Source: Streptomyces sp. NBC_01276
GTDB lineage: Bacteria; Actinomycetota; Actinomycetes; Streptomycetales; Streptomycetaceae
Direction: 5' to 3'
Length of the DNA: 64,000 nt
NCBI RefSeq assembly: GCF_041435355.1
Contig: NZ_CP108442.1
Span: 2,852,001-2,916,000 of the forward strand
Made by a program: the position numbers and the translations under genes
The notes under the pieces: generated by a model
The model's input: the letters and a program-made list of their open reading frames with translations, nothing else
Databases searched by the model: none
Told to the model about the DNA's origin: nothing
In this document: piece by piece, positions 24,511 to 32,496 of the stretch
How positions within the stretch are numbered: position 1 is the first letter of the stretch
Layout: every line of letters starts with the position of its first letter

Positions 24511-25791
24511 ATGGCCAGCGACGCAGTCCGACGGCTCGCCGACGAACCGGTCGACCACCGGTTCAAGGGGCTCCCCCCGGACGCCCAGAGCGCCGGCCTC
24601 ACCGTCGGCGAACTCGCCGCCCAGGCCCGCGACCTGTACGACGGCGGATTCACCACCCCCGTCCTGACCCTGGACGCGGAGGCCCTGGAGCACAACCTCA
24701 CCGCCCTCGGCGAGTACGCCCGCCGCCACGACCTCGCCTTCGCGCCGCACGGCAAGACCTGCATGGCCCCGCAGCTCTTCGAGCGCCAGCTCGAACACGG
24801 CGCCTGGGGCATCACCGCCGCCGTCCCCCACCAGGCCCGCGTCTACCGCGCCTTCGGCATCCGGCGGATCTTCCTCGCCAACGAGCTCGTCGACCCCGCC
24901 GCCCTGCACTGGGTGGCCGCCGAACTCGCCGCCGACCCCGACTTCCGCTTCGTCTGCTACGTCGACTCCGTCCGCGGCGTCCAGCTCATGGACCGCGCCC
25001 TCCAGGGCCGCGGCGCCGTCCTCGACGTGGTCGTCGAACTCGGCGCCGGCGAGGGCGCCCGCACCGGCGCCCGCACCGACGACGACTGCCGCGCCGTCGC
25101 CGACGCCGTCGCCGCGACCACCACCCTGCGCCTGACCGGCATCGCCGGCTACGAGGCCGAGGTGCCCGACGCCGACCCGGACTCCGTCCACGCCTACCTG
25201 CGCCGCCTCACCGGCCTCGCCGTCGAGTTCGACAAGGCCGGACGGTTCGCCCCCGACCTGGAGGAGATCGTCGTCAGCGCGGGCGGCTCCGCCTGGTTCG
25301 ACGCCGTCGCCGACGTCTTCGCCGCGATCCCGGAGCTCTCCCGCCCCGTGCTGCGGCTGCTGCGCTCCGGTGCGTACGTCTCCCACGACCACGGCTGGTA
25401 CACCCGGCTGACCCCCTTCAACCGGGTCCCCGAGGAGGGCGGACTGCGCCCCGCCTTCCGGCTGTGGACCCAGGTCGTCTCCCGCCCCTCCCCCACCCAG
25501 GCCTTCGTCAACGCCGGCAAGCGCGACATCGCCTACGACCTCGGCCTGCCCGACGCCGAACTGGTCCGCGACGCGCTCACCGGCGAGGAGCGGCCCGCCA
25601 CCGGGATCCGCGTCGTCAAACTGTCCGACCAGCACGCCTGGCTGGAGACCGGTTCCGCCGACGACGTGCAGGTCGGCGACTGGGTGGCCCTCGGCATGTC
25701 GCACCCCTGCACCATCTTCGAGAAGTGGCCGCTGATCCCGCTGGTGCAGTCCGACGGCACCGTCACCGAATTCGTCCGCACCTTCTTCTGA
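24511..25791 (+). CDS. D-serine dehydratase-like (fold III PLP) enzyme
   Basis: A 426-residue enzyme of the alanine-racemase-fold D-threonine aldolase / D-serine dehydratase family. The PLP lysine is K82 in APHGKTCMAPQ. The metal pair H398 and C400 is in MSHPCTIFEKW, matching the zinc ligands of the eukaryotic-type D-serine dehydratase. The barrel runs from about residue 45 to 290 and the beta domain follows. Often annotated 'amino acid deaminase'. GAGGAG precedes ATG 24511. The next gene, a D-aminoacylase, starts 16 nt later. It probably deaminates or cleaves a D-hydroxy amino acid freed by that enzyme. Confidence 0.88.
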   Translation: MASDAVRRLADEPVDHRFKGLPPDAQSAGLTVGELAAQARDLYDGGFTTPVLTLDAEALEHNLTALGEYARRHDLAFAPHGKTCMAPQLFERQLEHGAWGITAAVPHQARVYRAFGIRRIFLANELVDPAALHWVAAELAADPDFRFVCYVDSVRGVQLMDRALQGRGAVLDVVVELGAGEGARTGARTDDDCRAVADAVAATTTLRLTGIAGYEAEVPDADPDSVHAYLRRLTGLAVEFDKAGRFAPDLEEIVVSAGGSAWFDAVADVFAAIPELSRPVLRLLRSGAYVSHDHGWYTRLTPFNRVPEEGGLRPAFRLWTQVVSRPSPTQAFVNAGKRDIAYDLGLPDAELVRDALTGEERPATGIRVVKLSDQHAWLETGSADDVQVGDWVALGMSHPCTIFEKWPLIPLVQSDGTVTEFVRTFF

Positions 25792-25816
25792 CCGTGGACC
25801 TCTGACCGTGGACCTC
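25789..25816 (+). repeat. 14-bp tandem duplication at a stop/start junction
   Basis: TGACCGTGGACCTC occurs at 25789-25802 and again, identical, at 25803-25816. The first copy holds the TGA stop of the upstream gene plus a dead GTG-GAC-CTC-TGA mini-frame. The second copy holds the GTG start used by the D-aminoacylase gene. Confidence 0.9.
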
Positions 25817-27400
25817 GTCATCCGCGGCGCCCTCGTCGCCGACGGCACCGGCGGGCCCTCCTACACCGCCGACGTCGCCGTCCACGAGGGGCGCATCGCC
25901 GGGATCGGCCGGATCCCGGGCGGCGGACGGCGCACGATCGACGCCCGGGGGCTGGTCCTGGCCCCCGGGTTCGTCGACATGCACGCCCACAGCGACCTCG
26001 CGCTGCTGCGCGACCCTGACCACAGCGCGAAGGCCGCCCAGGGCGTCACCCTCGAAGTCCTGGGCCAGGACGGGCTCTCGTACGCCCCCGCCGACGAGCG
26101 GACCCTCACCGGGGTGCGCACCGCCATCGCCGGCTGGAACGGCACCGGCGAGGACGTCGACTTCGACTGGCGCACCGTCGGCGGCTACCTCGACCGTCTG
26201 GACCACGGCTTCGGCGGACGGGGCATCGCCGTGAACGCCGCCTACCTCGTCCCCCAGGGCACCGTCCGCGCGTACGCCCTCGGCTGGGACGACCGCCCCG
26301 CCACCCCCGCCGAACTCGACCGGATGCGCTCCCTCGTCGCCGAGGGGCTGGAGCAGGGCGCCGTCGGCCTGTCCTCCGGGCTCACCTACACCCCCGGCAT
26401 GTACGCGTCCGGGTCCGAACTCACCGCACTGTGCCGGGTGGTGGCCCGCTACGGCGGCTACTACTGCCCGCACCACCGCTCGTACGGCCGCGGTGCCCTC
26501 GACGCCTACGCCGAGATGCTCGACCTGACCCGCGAGGCCGGCTGCGCCCTCCACCTCGCCCACGCCACCATGAACTTCGGCGAGAACGAGGGCCGGGCCG
26601 GAGAACTGCTGGACCTCCTCGACACCGCCCTCGCCGGGGGCGCCGACCTCACGCTCGACAGCTACCCGTGCACCCCCGGCTGCACCACCCTCGTCGCCCT
26701 GCTCCCCGGCTGGGCCAACGAGGGCGGCCCCGAGGCGGTCCTGGCCCGGCTGCGCGACGACGCCACCGCCGACCGGATCCGCCACGCCATGGAAGTGGAG
26801 GGCGCCGACGGCTGCCACGGGGTGCCCGTGGACTGGTCGACGATCGAGGTCTCCGGGACCGCCTCCGCGGCCCTCGCCGGCCACGTGGGCACCCGCCTGG
26901 ACGGCTGGGACACCGCCCGGCGGCTCCTGCTGGCGGACCGGCTCGGCCCGACCGTCCTCCAGCACGTCGGCCACGAGGACAACGTCCGCACGATCATGCG
27001 CCACCGCGCCCACACCGGCGGCTCCGACGGCATCCTGCACGGCGCGAAGCCCCACCCCCGCGCGTACGGCACCTTCCCGCACTACCTCGGCCGCTACGTG
27101 CGCGAACTCGGCGTGCTCTCCCTGGAGGAATGCGTCGCCCACCTCTCCGGCCGCCCCGCGGCACGGCTGCGCCTGCCCGACCGGGGCCTGGTGCGCGAGG
27201 GGTTCCGGGCCGACCTGGTCCTCTTCGACCCGGAGACGGTCGCGGCCGGAGCCACCTTCGAGGCGCCGCGCGCCCTGCCGCACGGCATCCCGCACGTACT
27301 GATCGACGGCCTTCCCGTCATCCGCGACGGACGCCGTACGGACGTCCTGGCGGGCCGCTCCGTGCGCCGGACTCCCGTTCACCGACGGCCCATACGATGA
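25808..27400 (+). CDS. N-acyl-D-amino-acid deacylase (D-aminoacylase)
   Basis: A 530-residue metal-dependent amidohydrolase. The N-terminal metal motif reads FVDMHAHSDLALL. The D-aminoacylase block GVTLEVLGQDGLSY follows, where the Cys common in this family is replaced by Leu-Gly around QDG. Further motifs are LHLAHATMNFGENEG, LTLDSYPCTPGCTTL and a C-terminal GGSDGILHGAKPHPRAYGTF with the catalytic Asp. The chain ends in the beta domain (GFRADLVLFDPETV). GTG 25808 is the second copy of a tandem duplication. It releases free D-amino acids from N-acyl forms; it overlaps ydcF-like by 4 bp. Confidence 0.9.
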   Translation: MDLVIRGALVADGTGGPSYTADVAVHEGRIAGIGRIPGGGRRTIDARGLVLAPGFVDMHAHSDLALLRDPDHSAKAAQGVTLEVLGQDGLSYAPADERTLTGVRTAIAGWNGTGEDVDFDWRTVGGYLDRLDHGFGGRGIAVNAAYLVPQGTVRAYALGWDDRPATPAELDRMRSLVAEGLEQGAVGLSSGLTYTPGMYASGSELTALCRVVARYGGYYCPHHRSYGRGALDAYAEMLDLTREAGCALHLAHATMNFGENEGRAGELLDLLDTALAGGADLTLDSYPCTPGCTTLVALLPGWANEGGPEAVLARLRDDATADRIRHAMEVEGADGCHGVPVDWSTIEVSGTASAALAGHVGTRLDGWDTARRLLLADRLGPTVLQHVGHEDNVRTIMRHRAHTGGSDGILHGAKPHPRAYGTFPHYLGRYVRELGVLSLEECVAHLSGRPAARLRLPDRGLVREGFRADLVLFDPETVAAGATFEAPRALPHGIPHVLIDGLPVIRDGRRTDVLAGRSVRRTPVHRRPIR

Positions 27401-28431
27401 ACGCCATGGTCGCCGCCTTCGTCCTCCCCGCCCTCCTCTTCCTCGTGTTCTGCGTCAGCGCCTGGAAGGACCGCCGCCGCTTCCGCAACGCGGTCCTGCT
27501 CGGACTGACCTTCGTCTCCCTCTCGTTCGTCATGCTGCTCCAGCTGACGGCGCTGCCGCCGTGGGCCGCGCTGACCCTGTTCGCGCTCGTCTTCTTCGTG
27601 CCCGCGGTCGGCGTGGTGGCCCTCGGCGTCTTCCTGGTCCGCAACGGCATGACCATGGTCCGCAAGGAGGGCGGCCGGCCGGCCAACCTGCTGTCCCTGC
27701 TGGCGGGGCTCGGGATCTTCGCGATGATCGCCCTGCTGGTCACGGTCGCCTGGACCGGCTCCAGGACCCTCGCCGGCATCGCTGCGACCCTCACCCTGGT
27801 CGTCGGCTACGTCTCCTTCGTCTTCCTGTGCTTCTTCGGCTACGCCTTCCTCTACGGCCGCATCAAGGTGCGCGGCGACGTCGACCACGTGGTCATGCTG
27901 GGCTCCGGCCTGATCGGCGGCGAACGGGTGCCGCCCCTGCTGGCCTCGCGCCTGCGCAAGGGCCAGGAGATCTACGAGGCCCAGATCAGCCGGGGCAGCC
28001 GCCCGCCGGTGCTGCTCCCCTCGGGCGGGAAGGGCACCGACGAGAAGGTCGCCGAGGCGCGGGCGATGGCGGACTGGCTGATCGCCGAGGGGGTTCCGGC
28101 CGAGCACATCGTGCTGGAGGACCGGTCCACCACCACCGAGGAGAACATGCTGTTCTCCCGGCAGATCATGGAGGCGGCCGACCCGGGCTACCGGTGCGTG
28201 GTCGTCACCAACAACTTCCACGCCTTCCGCGCCGCGATGATGGCCCGCAAGGCCGGGGTCAACGGACAGGTGCTGGGCTCGCCGACGGCGCGGTACTTCC
28301 TGCCCAGCGCGACGCTGCGCGAGTTCGTCGCGGTGTTCTGGGAGCACAAGGCGGTCAACCTCTGGATCTGCGGAGTGCTGACCGCCCTCGGCGCCGTGGC
28401 CACCCTCACCGCCGCCGGATCCGGGGCCTGA
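27397..28431 (+). CDS. YdcF/SanA family (DUF218) membrane protein
   Basis: A 344-residue protein with four or five N-terminal membrane helices (to about residue 150), a DUF218 domain (VDHVVMLGSGLIGGERVPPL, SGGKGTDEKVAEARAMADWL and RCVVVTNNFHAFRAAMMARK), and a final helix. The GSGL, GGKG and TNNFHAFRA blocks are the family core. Members are linked to cell-envelope barrier function. ATG 27397 overlaps the D-aminoacylase stop (ATGA), so it is the third gene of the operon, although a role in D-amino-acid use is not obvious. Confidence 0.9.
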   Translation: MNAMVAAFVLPALLFLVFCVSAWKDRRRFRNAVLLGLTFVSLSFVMLLQLTALPPWAALTLFALVFFVPAVGVVALGVFLVRNGMTMVRKEGGRPANLLSLLAGLGIFAMIALLVTVAWTGSRTLAGIAATLTLVVGYVSFVFLCFFGYAFLYGRIKVRGDVDHVVMLGSGLIGGERVPPLLASRLRKGQEIYEAQISRGSRPPVLLPSGGKGTDEKVAEARAMADWLIAEGVPAEHIVLEDRSTTTEENMLFSRQIMEAADPGYRCVVVTNNFHAFRAAMMARKAGVNGQVLGSPTARYFLPSATLREFVAVFWEHKAVNLWICGVLTALGAVATLTAAGSGA

Positions 28432-28471
28432 TCCGGGGCCCGGCCCGGGGCCTGATCCGGGGCCCGGCCCG
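28421..28471. repeat. 24-bp tandem repeat, 2.1 copies
   Basis: A 24-bp unit starting CCGGGGCCTGATCCGGGG is repeated exactly at 28421-28444 and 28445-28468, with the start of a third copy. It covers the last codons of the YdcF gene. Its nested CCGGGGCC/GGCCCCGG blocks can fold into stable hairpins and may serve as its terminator. Confidence 0.75.
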
Positions 28472-28559
28472 GGGTCCCGTGCGGTGCCCCGCGCCCCGAG
28501 GTGCGTTCATGGGGCCGGGGCCGGAGTATGGGGGCCTGAGGGGGCACGAGGAGGCACCG

Positions 28560-28745
28560 ATGGACAGTGAAGCGGACCAGCAGCCCACCCGGTCGGACCG
28601 GCTCTTCACGGGCGGGGAGCGACCGTACGACCCCGAGGACCTGGTGATGGCGACCGGGCAGGACGTGACACCGGAGCGGGTCGAGAAGGCGCGCCAACTG
28701 ATGGAGAAGGAGGGGCCGCAGGTCATCGAGCGCTATCTGCCCTAG
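28560..28745 (+). CDS. Small conserved-looking protein, 61 residues
   Basis: An acidic 61-residue protein from ATG 28560, with GAGGAGG 6 nt upstream. It reads DPEDLVMATGQDVTPERVEK then ARQLMEKEGPQVIERYLP, two likely helices. There is no membrane segment or cysteine. I do not recognise a family, but the strong ribosome site and clean stop before a terminator hairpin support a real gene. Nothing shows its function. Confidence 0.7.
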   Translation: MDSEADQQPTRSDRLFTGGERPYDPEDLVMATGQDVTPERVEKARQLMEKEGPQVIERYLP

Positions 28746-28773
28746 CGGCCGCTCGAAGGCACTGCCGACGGTC

Positions 28774-28798
28774 CGGCCCGGGGCCGCACCCCGGGCCG
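28774..28798. terminator. Intrinsic terminator hairpin
   Basis: CGGCCCGGGG (28774-28783) and CCCCGGGCCG (28789-28798) form a perfect 10-bp stem with loop CCGCA, 28 bp after the stop of the 61-residue gene and before the cyclophilin gene. Confidence 0.75.
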
Positions 28799-28865
28799 TG
28801 GTCCCCCGGTGACCCTCTGCGAAGCTGAGAGGCACGTTTCAGCACCGGAAGGAACCGGAACCGTC

Positions 28866-29372
28866 ATGCCCCAGGTGAAGCTGACCACCAGCCTCGGCAC
28901 CATCGTCATCGACCTCTACGAGGAACTGGCCCCGGCATCGGTGGCCAACTTCCTCGGCTACGTGGAGAGCGGCCACTACGACGGCACCGTCTTCCACCGG
29001 GTGATCCCCGGCTTCATGAACCAGGGCGGCGGCTTCACCGCCGACATGCGGCAGAGGCCCACCGGGGAGCCGGTCCGCAACGAGGCGGACAACGGGCTGA
29101 AGAACACCCGGTACACGGTGGCGATGGCCCGGACCAGCGTCCCGCACTCCGCCACCTCGCAGTTCTTCGTCAACACCACCGACAACCCGGCCCTGGACCA
29201 CACCGCCCCGACGCCCGCCGGGTACGGCTACGCGGTGTTCGGCGTGGTCACCGACGGCCGGGACGTGGTCGACTCCATCGCCGCCGTCCGCACCGGCCGG
29301 GCGGGCGGGCACGGAGACGTGCCGCTGGTCCCCGTCGTGATCGAGCGGGCGGCCGTGGTCGTACCGGGCTGA
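28866..29372 (+). CDS. Cyclophilin-type peptidyl-prolyl isomerase
   Basis: A 168-residue cytoplasmic cyclophilin. The family blocks are in order: VFHRVIPGFMNQGGGF (active-site Arg and Phe), YTVAMARTSVPHSATSQFFV (Gln and Phe of the pocket) and YAVFGVVTDGRDVVD. There is no signal peptide. ATG 28866 is used. It catalyses cis-trans isomerisation of Xaa-Pro bonds, mainly during folding. It is a single gene between two intergenic regions. Confidence 0.94.
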   Translation: MPQVKLTTSLGTIVIDLYEELAPASVANFLGYVESGHYDGTVFHRVIPGFMNQGGGFTADMRQRPTGEPVRNEADNGLKNTRYTVAMARTSVPHSATSQFFVNTTDNPALDHTAPTPAGYGYAVFGVVTDGRDVVDSIAAVRTGRAGGHGDVPLVPVVIERAAVVVPG

Positions 29373-29480
29373 CCGGCACGGGCGTCCGGCGGACCCGGCC
29401 ACCCGCCTGCGCGGCCGGTGTGCCGCATCCAGAATCGACGGAGCTCGTTAGCCGTCCGGGGGCCGCGCCACGGAGGTCAG

Positions 29481-29933
29481 ATGAACAGCGTCGCCGTCAC
29501 CGTCGACTGGGACCACCCCACGGACCCGCACCCCGGACCGCGCCTGGACCACGTACGGACGTACGTCGCCAGCGGGGGCGCGGACGGCCACCTGTGGCAC
29601 GGTGTCCCCACCCTGCTGCTCACCACCCTCGACCGGGCGACCGGCCGCACGGCCCGCACGCCGCTGATCTACGGGCGGGACGCCGGCCGCCACCTGGTCG
29701 TGGCCGTCGGCTCGGGCGGGCCGCGCCACCCCGCCTGGTACCGGAACCTCACCGCCCACCCGGAGGTCCGCCTCCAGGTGGGCGCAGACGTCTTCCCGGC
29801 CCGGGCGCGCACGGCGACGGCGCTGGAGCGGGAAACGTACTGGGAGGCCATGGCGGCCCTGTGGCCGCCGTTCGACGACTACCGGGAGGCGTCCCGGCCG
29901 CGGGAGGTCCCGCTGGTGATCATCGAGGCATGA
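29481..29933 (+). CDS. F420-dependent nitroreductase/Ddn family protein
   Basis: A 150-residue protein of the split-barrel deazaflavin-dependent (Ddn/Rv3547-like, DUF385) family. Diagnostic segments are VPTLLLTTLDRATGRTARTP, LVVAVGSGGPRHPAWYRNLT (the flavin-binding AS/GxGG...P.WY.NL motif) and AHPEVRLQVGADVFPARAR. GGAGGTCAG lies directly before ATG 29481. Members use reduced F420 to reduce quinones or nitro compounds. The 3' end overlaps the convergent secreted-protein gene by 14 bp. Confidence 0.9.
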   Translation: MNSVAVTVDWDHPTDPHPGPRLDHVRTYVASGGADGHLWHGVPTLLLTTLDRATGRTARTPLIYGRDAGRHLVVAVGSGGPRHPAWYRNLTAHPEVRLQVGADVFPARARTATALERETYWEAMAALWPPFDDYREASRPREVPLVIIEA

Positions 29934-30303
29934 GGCGCATGCTGGGGCGCTCGGTGGTGAACTTCACCGAGCGGACCTTCATGTCGTCGGTGGCGCGCTG
30001 CCCGTTCGGCCGCAGGACCGTCGTGGGGCTCTCCTCGTTGCAGTCGGCGCCGAGGTAGAGGACCACGTAGGCGTCCGTGGAGTTCTGCGGACCGTAGCCG
30101 GCCGGGGCCTCGTCGGAGGCGATGCCGGAGAGGTTGACACAGGTGTCGTTGGCCGGGTTGCTGAGTGCGGCCTCGTGAACCTGGCCGTCCTCCGCCTGGT
30201 ACGTGTAGTGGAAGTCGCCCTCGGCGGCGAAGGCCGAGCCGGACATCGACAGGGTGATCGCGAGGGCGCCGAGGGTGGCGGCGACGGCGTTGCGGAGCTT
30301 CAT
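29920..30303 (-). CDS. Small secreted protein
   Basis: A 127-residue exported protein with signal peptide MKLRNAVAATLGALAITLSM ending at SAFA (about residue 26). The mature part is acidic with two cysteines (NDTCVNL and GADCNEE) that could pair. It looks like a beta-rich domain: FHYTYQAEDGQVHEAALSNP at the start and VKFTTERPSMRLMPR at the end. I recognise no family. A perfect 28-bp palindrome lies 65 bp upstream and may govern it. Confidence 0.8.
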   Translation of the reverse strand: MKLRNAVAATLGALAITLSMSGSAFAAEGDFHYTYQAEDGQVHEAALSNPANDTCVNLSGIASDEAPAGYGPQNSTDAYVVLYLGADCNEESPTTVLRPNGQRATDDMKVRSVKFTTERPSMRLMPR

Positions 30304-30367
30304 GCGGGGAGTGATCCCTTCTCGAAGATCATCAAGTGGGACTGCGGGGCCGACGTTAGGAGGCCCC

Positions 30368-30395
30368 GCTCGTGGCGAATCGATTCGCCACGAGC
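30368..30395. promoter_or_regulatory. Perfect 28-bp palindrome
   Basis: Positions 30368-30381 and 30382-30395 are exact reverse complements, with core GGCGAATCGATTCGCC. It lies 25 bp downstream of the DUF4386 stop and 65 bp upstream of the secreted-protein start, both on the minus strand. It could be a terminator hairpin for the first or an operator for the second. The lack of a spacer favours a protein-binding site. Confidence 0.75.
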
Positions 30396-30420
30396 CGCCG
30401 ATCCGGCGTGTCCGGCACGA

Positions 30421-31116
30421 TCACCCCTTCGGCCGTCGAGAGCGCTCCAGGGCGGACGACCCGTGCGGCCCGAACCCCCGGGCGATCAGCCACCCCGCGA
30501 ACCCCAGCTCCCAGGCGAACACCGGGAGCGCGGCGAGGGAGCCGGGCACGGAGAGCTGGGCATAGAGCCCGAACATCACGGCGACGGCAGAAGCGCAGAT
30601 CAGCGGCCCCCCGACCAGCCCGAGCAGGGCCAGCGGGCGGGGCACGAGCCGCGCGCGGTAGGCCAGGGACGCGAGCAGGACGGTGTTCATCCCGAGGGCG
30701 ATGTTCGGCCCGAGCAGGAACGTCCAGTCGTGGACGGCCACCAGCGCGGCATCGGCCGCGGCACCGGCCGCGCCCCCGGACTCCCGCCGCAGGGTGACGA
30801 GCCCCAGCACCGCGACGATCCCGACGGCGATGAGGGCCGCCTCCAGCAGCCTCCCGCAGACGTACCCCAGCGCCACCCCCTCGCCGCGGCGCCGCAGCAC
30901 GGGGAACAGCGCCGCCCCGGTACCGGTCACCGCCGCCACCAGAACCACCTCGCACAGGGCCCCGAGCAGCGCCCGCGTGTCGGCGCCCTGCGCGAGCCGG
31001 CCGTCCGCCGCGCCCAGCAGCGGGCGGTACAGGGCGGCCCCCGCGATCGCGGCGACCTCGGTCAGCAGGAACAGCGCCCCGGCGGCCACCGCGGTTCTCC
31101 GGTCCGGACTCATCAT
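30421..31116 (-). CDS. DUF4386 family membrane protein
   Basis: A 231-residue protein with six predicted membrane helices. It has the DUF4386 pattern: TAVAAGALFLLTEVAAIAGA at the start, VAVHDWTFLLGPNIALGMNT in the middle, and PRPLALLGLVGGPLICAS near the end. The length is usual. AGGAGGGGG sits 4-5 nt before ATG 31116. It is divergent from a TetR gene; two identical-type operators lie between, the nearer one only 16 bp from the start. The role is unknown; TetR control suggests a response to a membrane-active ligand. Confidence 0.88.
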   Translation of the reverse strand: MMSPDRRTAVAAGALFLLTEVAAIAGAALYRPLLGAADGRLAQGADTRALLGALCEVVLVAAVTGTGAALFPVLRRRGEGVALGYVCGRLLEAALIAVGIVAVLGLVTLRRESGGAAGAAADAALVAVHDWTFLLGPNIALGMNTVLLASLAYRARLVPRPLALLGLVGGPLICASAVAVMFGLYAQLSVPGSLAALPVFAWELGFAGWLIARGFGPHGSSALERSRRPKG

Positions 31117-31130
31117 CGATCCCCCTCCTG

Positions 31131-31177
31131 GGTGTACGGCGTACACCTGCGGCCGACCATAGGTGTACGACGTACAC
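31131..31177. promoter_or_regulatory. Pair of 15-bp TetR operators
   Basis: GTGTACGGCGTACAC (31132-31146) and GTGTACGACGTACAC (31163-31177) differ only at the central base, and each is a perfect palindrome around it. The centres are 31 bp apart, three helical turns. They occupy the gap between the DUF4386 gene and the TetR gene. Confidence 0.88.
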
Positions 31178-31209
31178 TCGTCAAGGCCGAACGAGGGAAG
31201 GGGCCCGGA

Positions 31210-31938
31210 ATGACCCGGCAGGAAGCCACGCACCGCACCGCGCGACGAACGCCCCTCAACAGGGAGCGCGTCCTGCGGGCCGCCGTCGCGCTGGCCGACG
31301 GAACCGGCATCGACGCGCTCAGCATGCGCAGGCTCGCGCAGGAGCTCGACGTCGTACCGATGGCGCTCTACAAGCACGTGGCCAACAAGGAGGAACTGCT
31401 CGACGGCATGACCGACACCGTCGTCGGCGAGATCGACCCGCCGGGCGCGGGCCCCGACTGGCGGGAGATCGTCCGCGCCCGGATCCTCTCGGCCCGGCGG
31501 GTCCTGCTGCGCCACCCCTGGGCGGCCCGGGTCATCGAGTCACGGACCGGGCCGACCCCGGCGGTGCTGGACTACCTGGAGTCGATGGCCGGGACCTTCC
31601 GGGAGGGCGGCCTGTCCGCCGACCTCACGCACCACGTCATGCACGCCATGGGCAGCCGCCTGCTCGGCTTCAGCCAGGAACTGTTCACCACCTCGGGGCC
31701 GGCGGGGCCCGAGGGCGCCGAGGGCCCTGAGGGCCCCGTGGCGCCGTCCGGCCCCACGGGCGCGGGGCTGGCGGAGCGCTACCCGCGCATCGCGGAACTG
31801 GCCGCGGCGGCCGCGCACGACGGGGACTCCACCGTCGGGGGCGGTTGCGACGACCAGTTCGAGTTCGAGTTCGCCCTGGACCTCCTCCTCGACGGCTTCG
31901 AGAGGCTGCGCGGCCAGGGCTGGACGTCGGCACGGTGA
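31210..31938 (+). CDS. TetR regulator with collagen-like insert
   Basis: A 242-residue TetR_C_1-type regulator. The HTH is at residues 20-65 (RVLRAAVALADGTGIDALSM then RRLAQELDVVPMALYKHVAN). The ligand domain has the family's LLRHPWAARVIESRTGPTPA. Residues 163-186 are a run of eight Gly-X-Y-like triplets rich in Pro and Glu, beginning GPAGPEGAEGPEGP. This is not part of the family and probably forms a flexible loop between helices. ATG 31210 is used. It should repress itself and the DUF4386 gene through the two GTGTAC operators. Confidence 0.9.
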   Translation: MTRQEATHRTARRTPLNRERVLRAAVALADGTGIDALSMRRLAQELDVVPMALYKHVANKEELLDGMTDTVVGEIDPPGAGPDWREIVRARILSARRVLLRHPWAARVIESRTGPTPAVLDYLESMAGTFREGGLSADLTHHVMHAMGSRLLGFSQELFTTSGPAGPEGAEGPEGPVAPSGPTGAGLAERYPRIAELAAAAAHDGDSTVGGGCDDQFEFEFALDLLLDGFERLRGQGWTSAR

Positions 31939-32071
31939 GCGCGGGTGCGGGCGGCGGGGAGCTGCTCTAGCGTCGAAGGGGGAGGGAGGAACCCTCGTAT
32001 CCGCTCGACTTCGCCCTTCCTCCGCGAATCCGGGACACCCGGTTCCGCGGCCGCGCGATTCCGGAGAGCAG

Positions 32072-32356
32072 GTGCCTTCCATGCGCACGTCGACCCGTAT
32101 CGCCGGCGTCCTCACCGGCCTCACCCTCACGCTCGGCGGCGCCGCCCTGGCCGCCCCCGCCGCCCACGCGGACATCCCGGCCTGCACGGGCACGGTCGAG
32201 ATGTCCGGCGTCGCGGTCACCGACACCGTCAAGGCGGCGTGCACCCGTGGCGTGGTCAACGACCTGGCGGGGTGCGTGAACGGGCTGACCGCGGCCGGCG
32301 TCGCCGGCGGCGCCGCGAACGGCGCCTGCCGACAGGCGGCCTACGAGCCGCGCTAG
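32072..32356 (+). CDS. Small secreted protein with four cysteines
   Basis: A 94-residue exported protein. The signal peptide ends at APAAHA (about residue 34). The mature part, about 60 residues, reads IPACTGTVEMSGVAVTDTVK AACTRGVVNDLAGCVNGLTA and ends with GACRQAAYEPR, with four Cys, likely two disulfides. GTG 32072 has GGAGAG at ideal spacing; ATG 32081 is the alternative. No family is recognised. It resembles the small Cys-containing secreted proteins common in Streptomyces. Confidence 0.72.
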   Translation: MPSMRTSTRIAGVLTGLTLTLGGAALAAPAAHADIPACTGTVEMSGVAVTDTVKAACTRGVVNDLAGCVNGLTAAGVAGGAANGACRQAAYEPR

Positions 32357-32470
32357 GCCGTCCGTCCCTTCAGATCGTGCCGGTCGGGCCCGCGTCGTCC
32401 GGTGCGTCGCCGACCCCGCGGGCCGAGGACGCGGCGCTCGTCGTCCTCGGCGTGCGCCGTGGTTGTGCCT

Positions 32471-32496
32471 TCTCAGGCCGGCCCTCTCAGGCCGGC
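32471..32496. repeat. 12-bp direct repeat at a stop codon
   Basis: TCTCAGGCCGGC occurs at 32471-32482 and 32485-32496. The second copy contains the TGA stop (complement of 32487-32489) of the GNAT gene; the first lies just after it. Confidence 0.7.
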
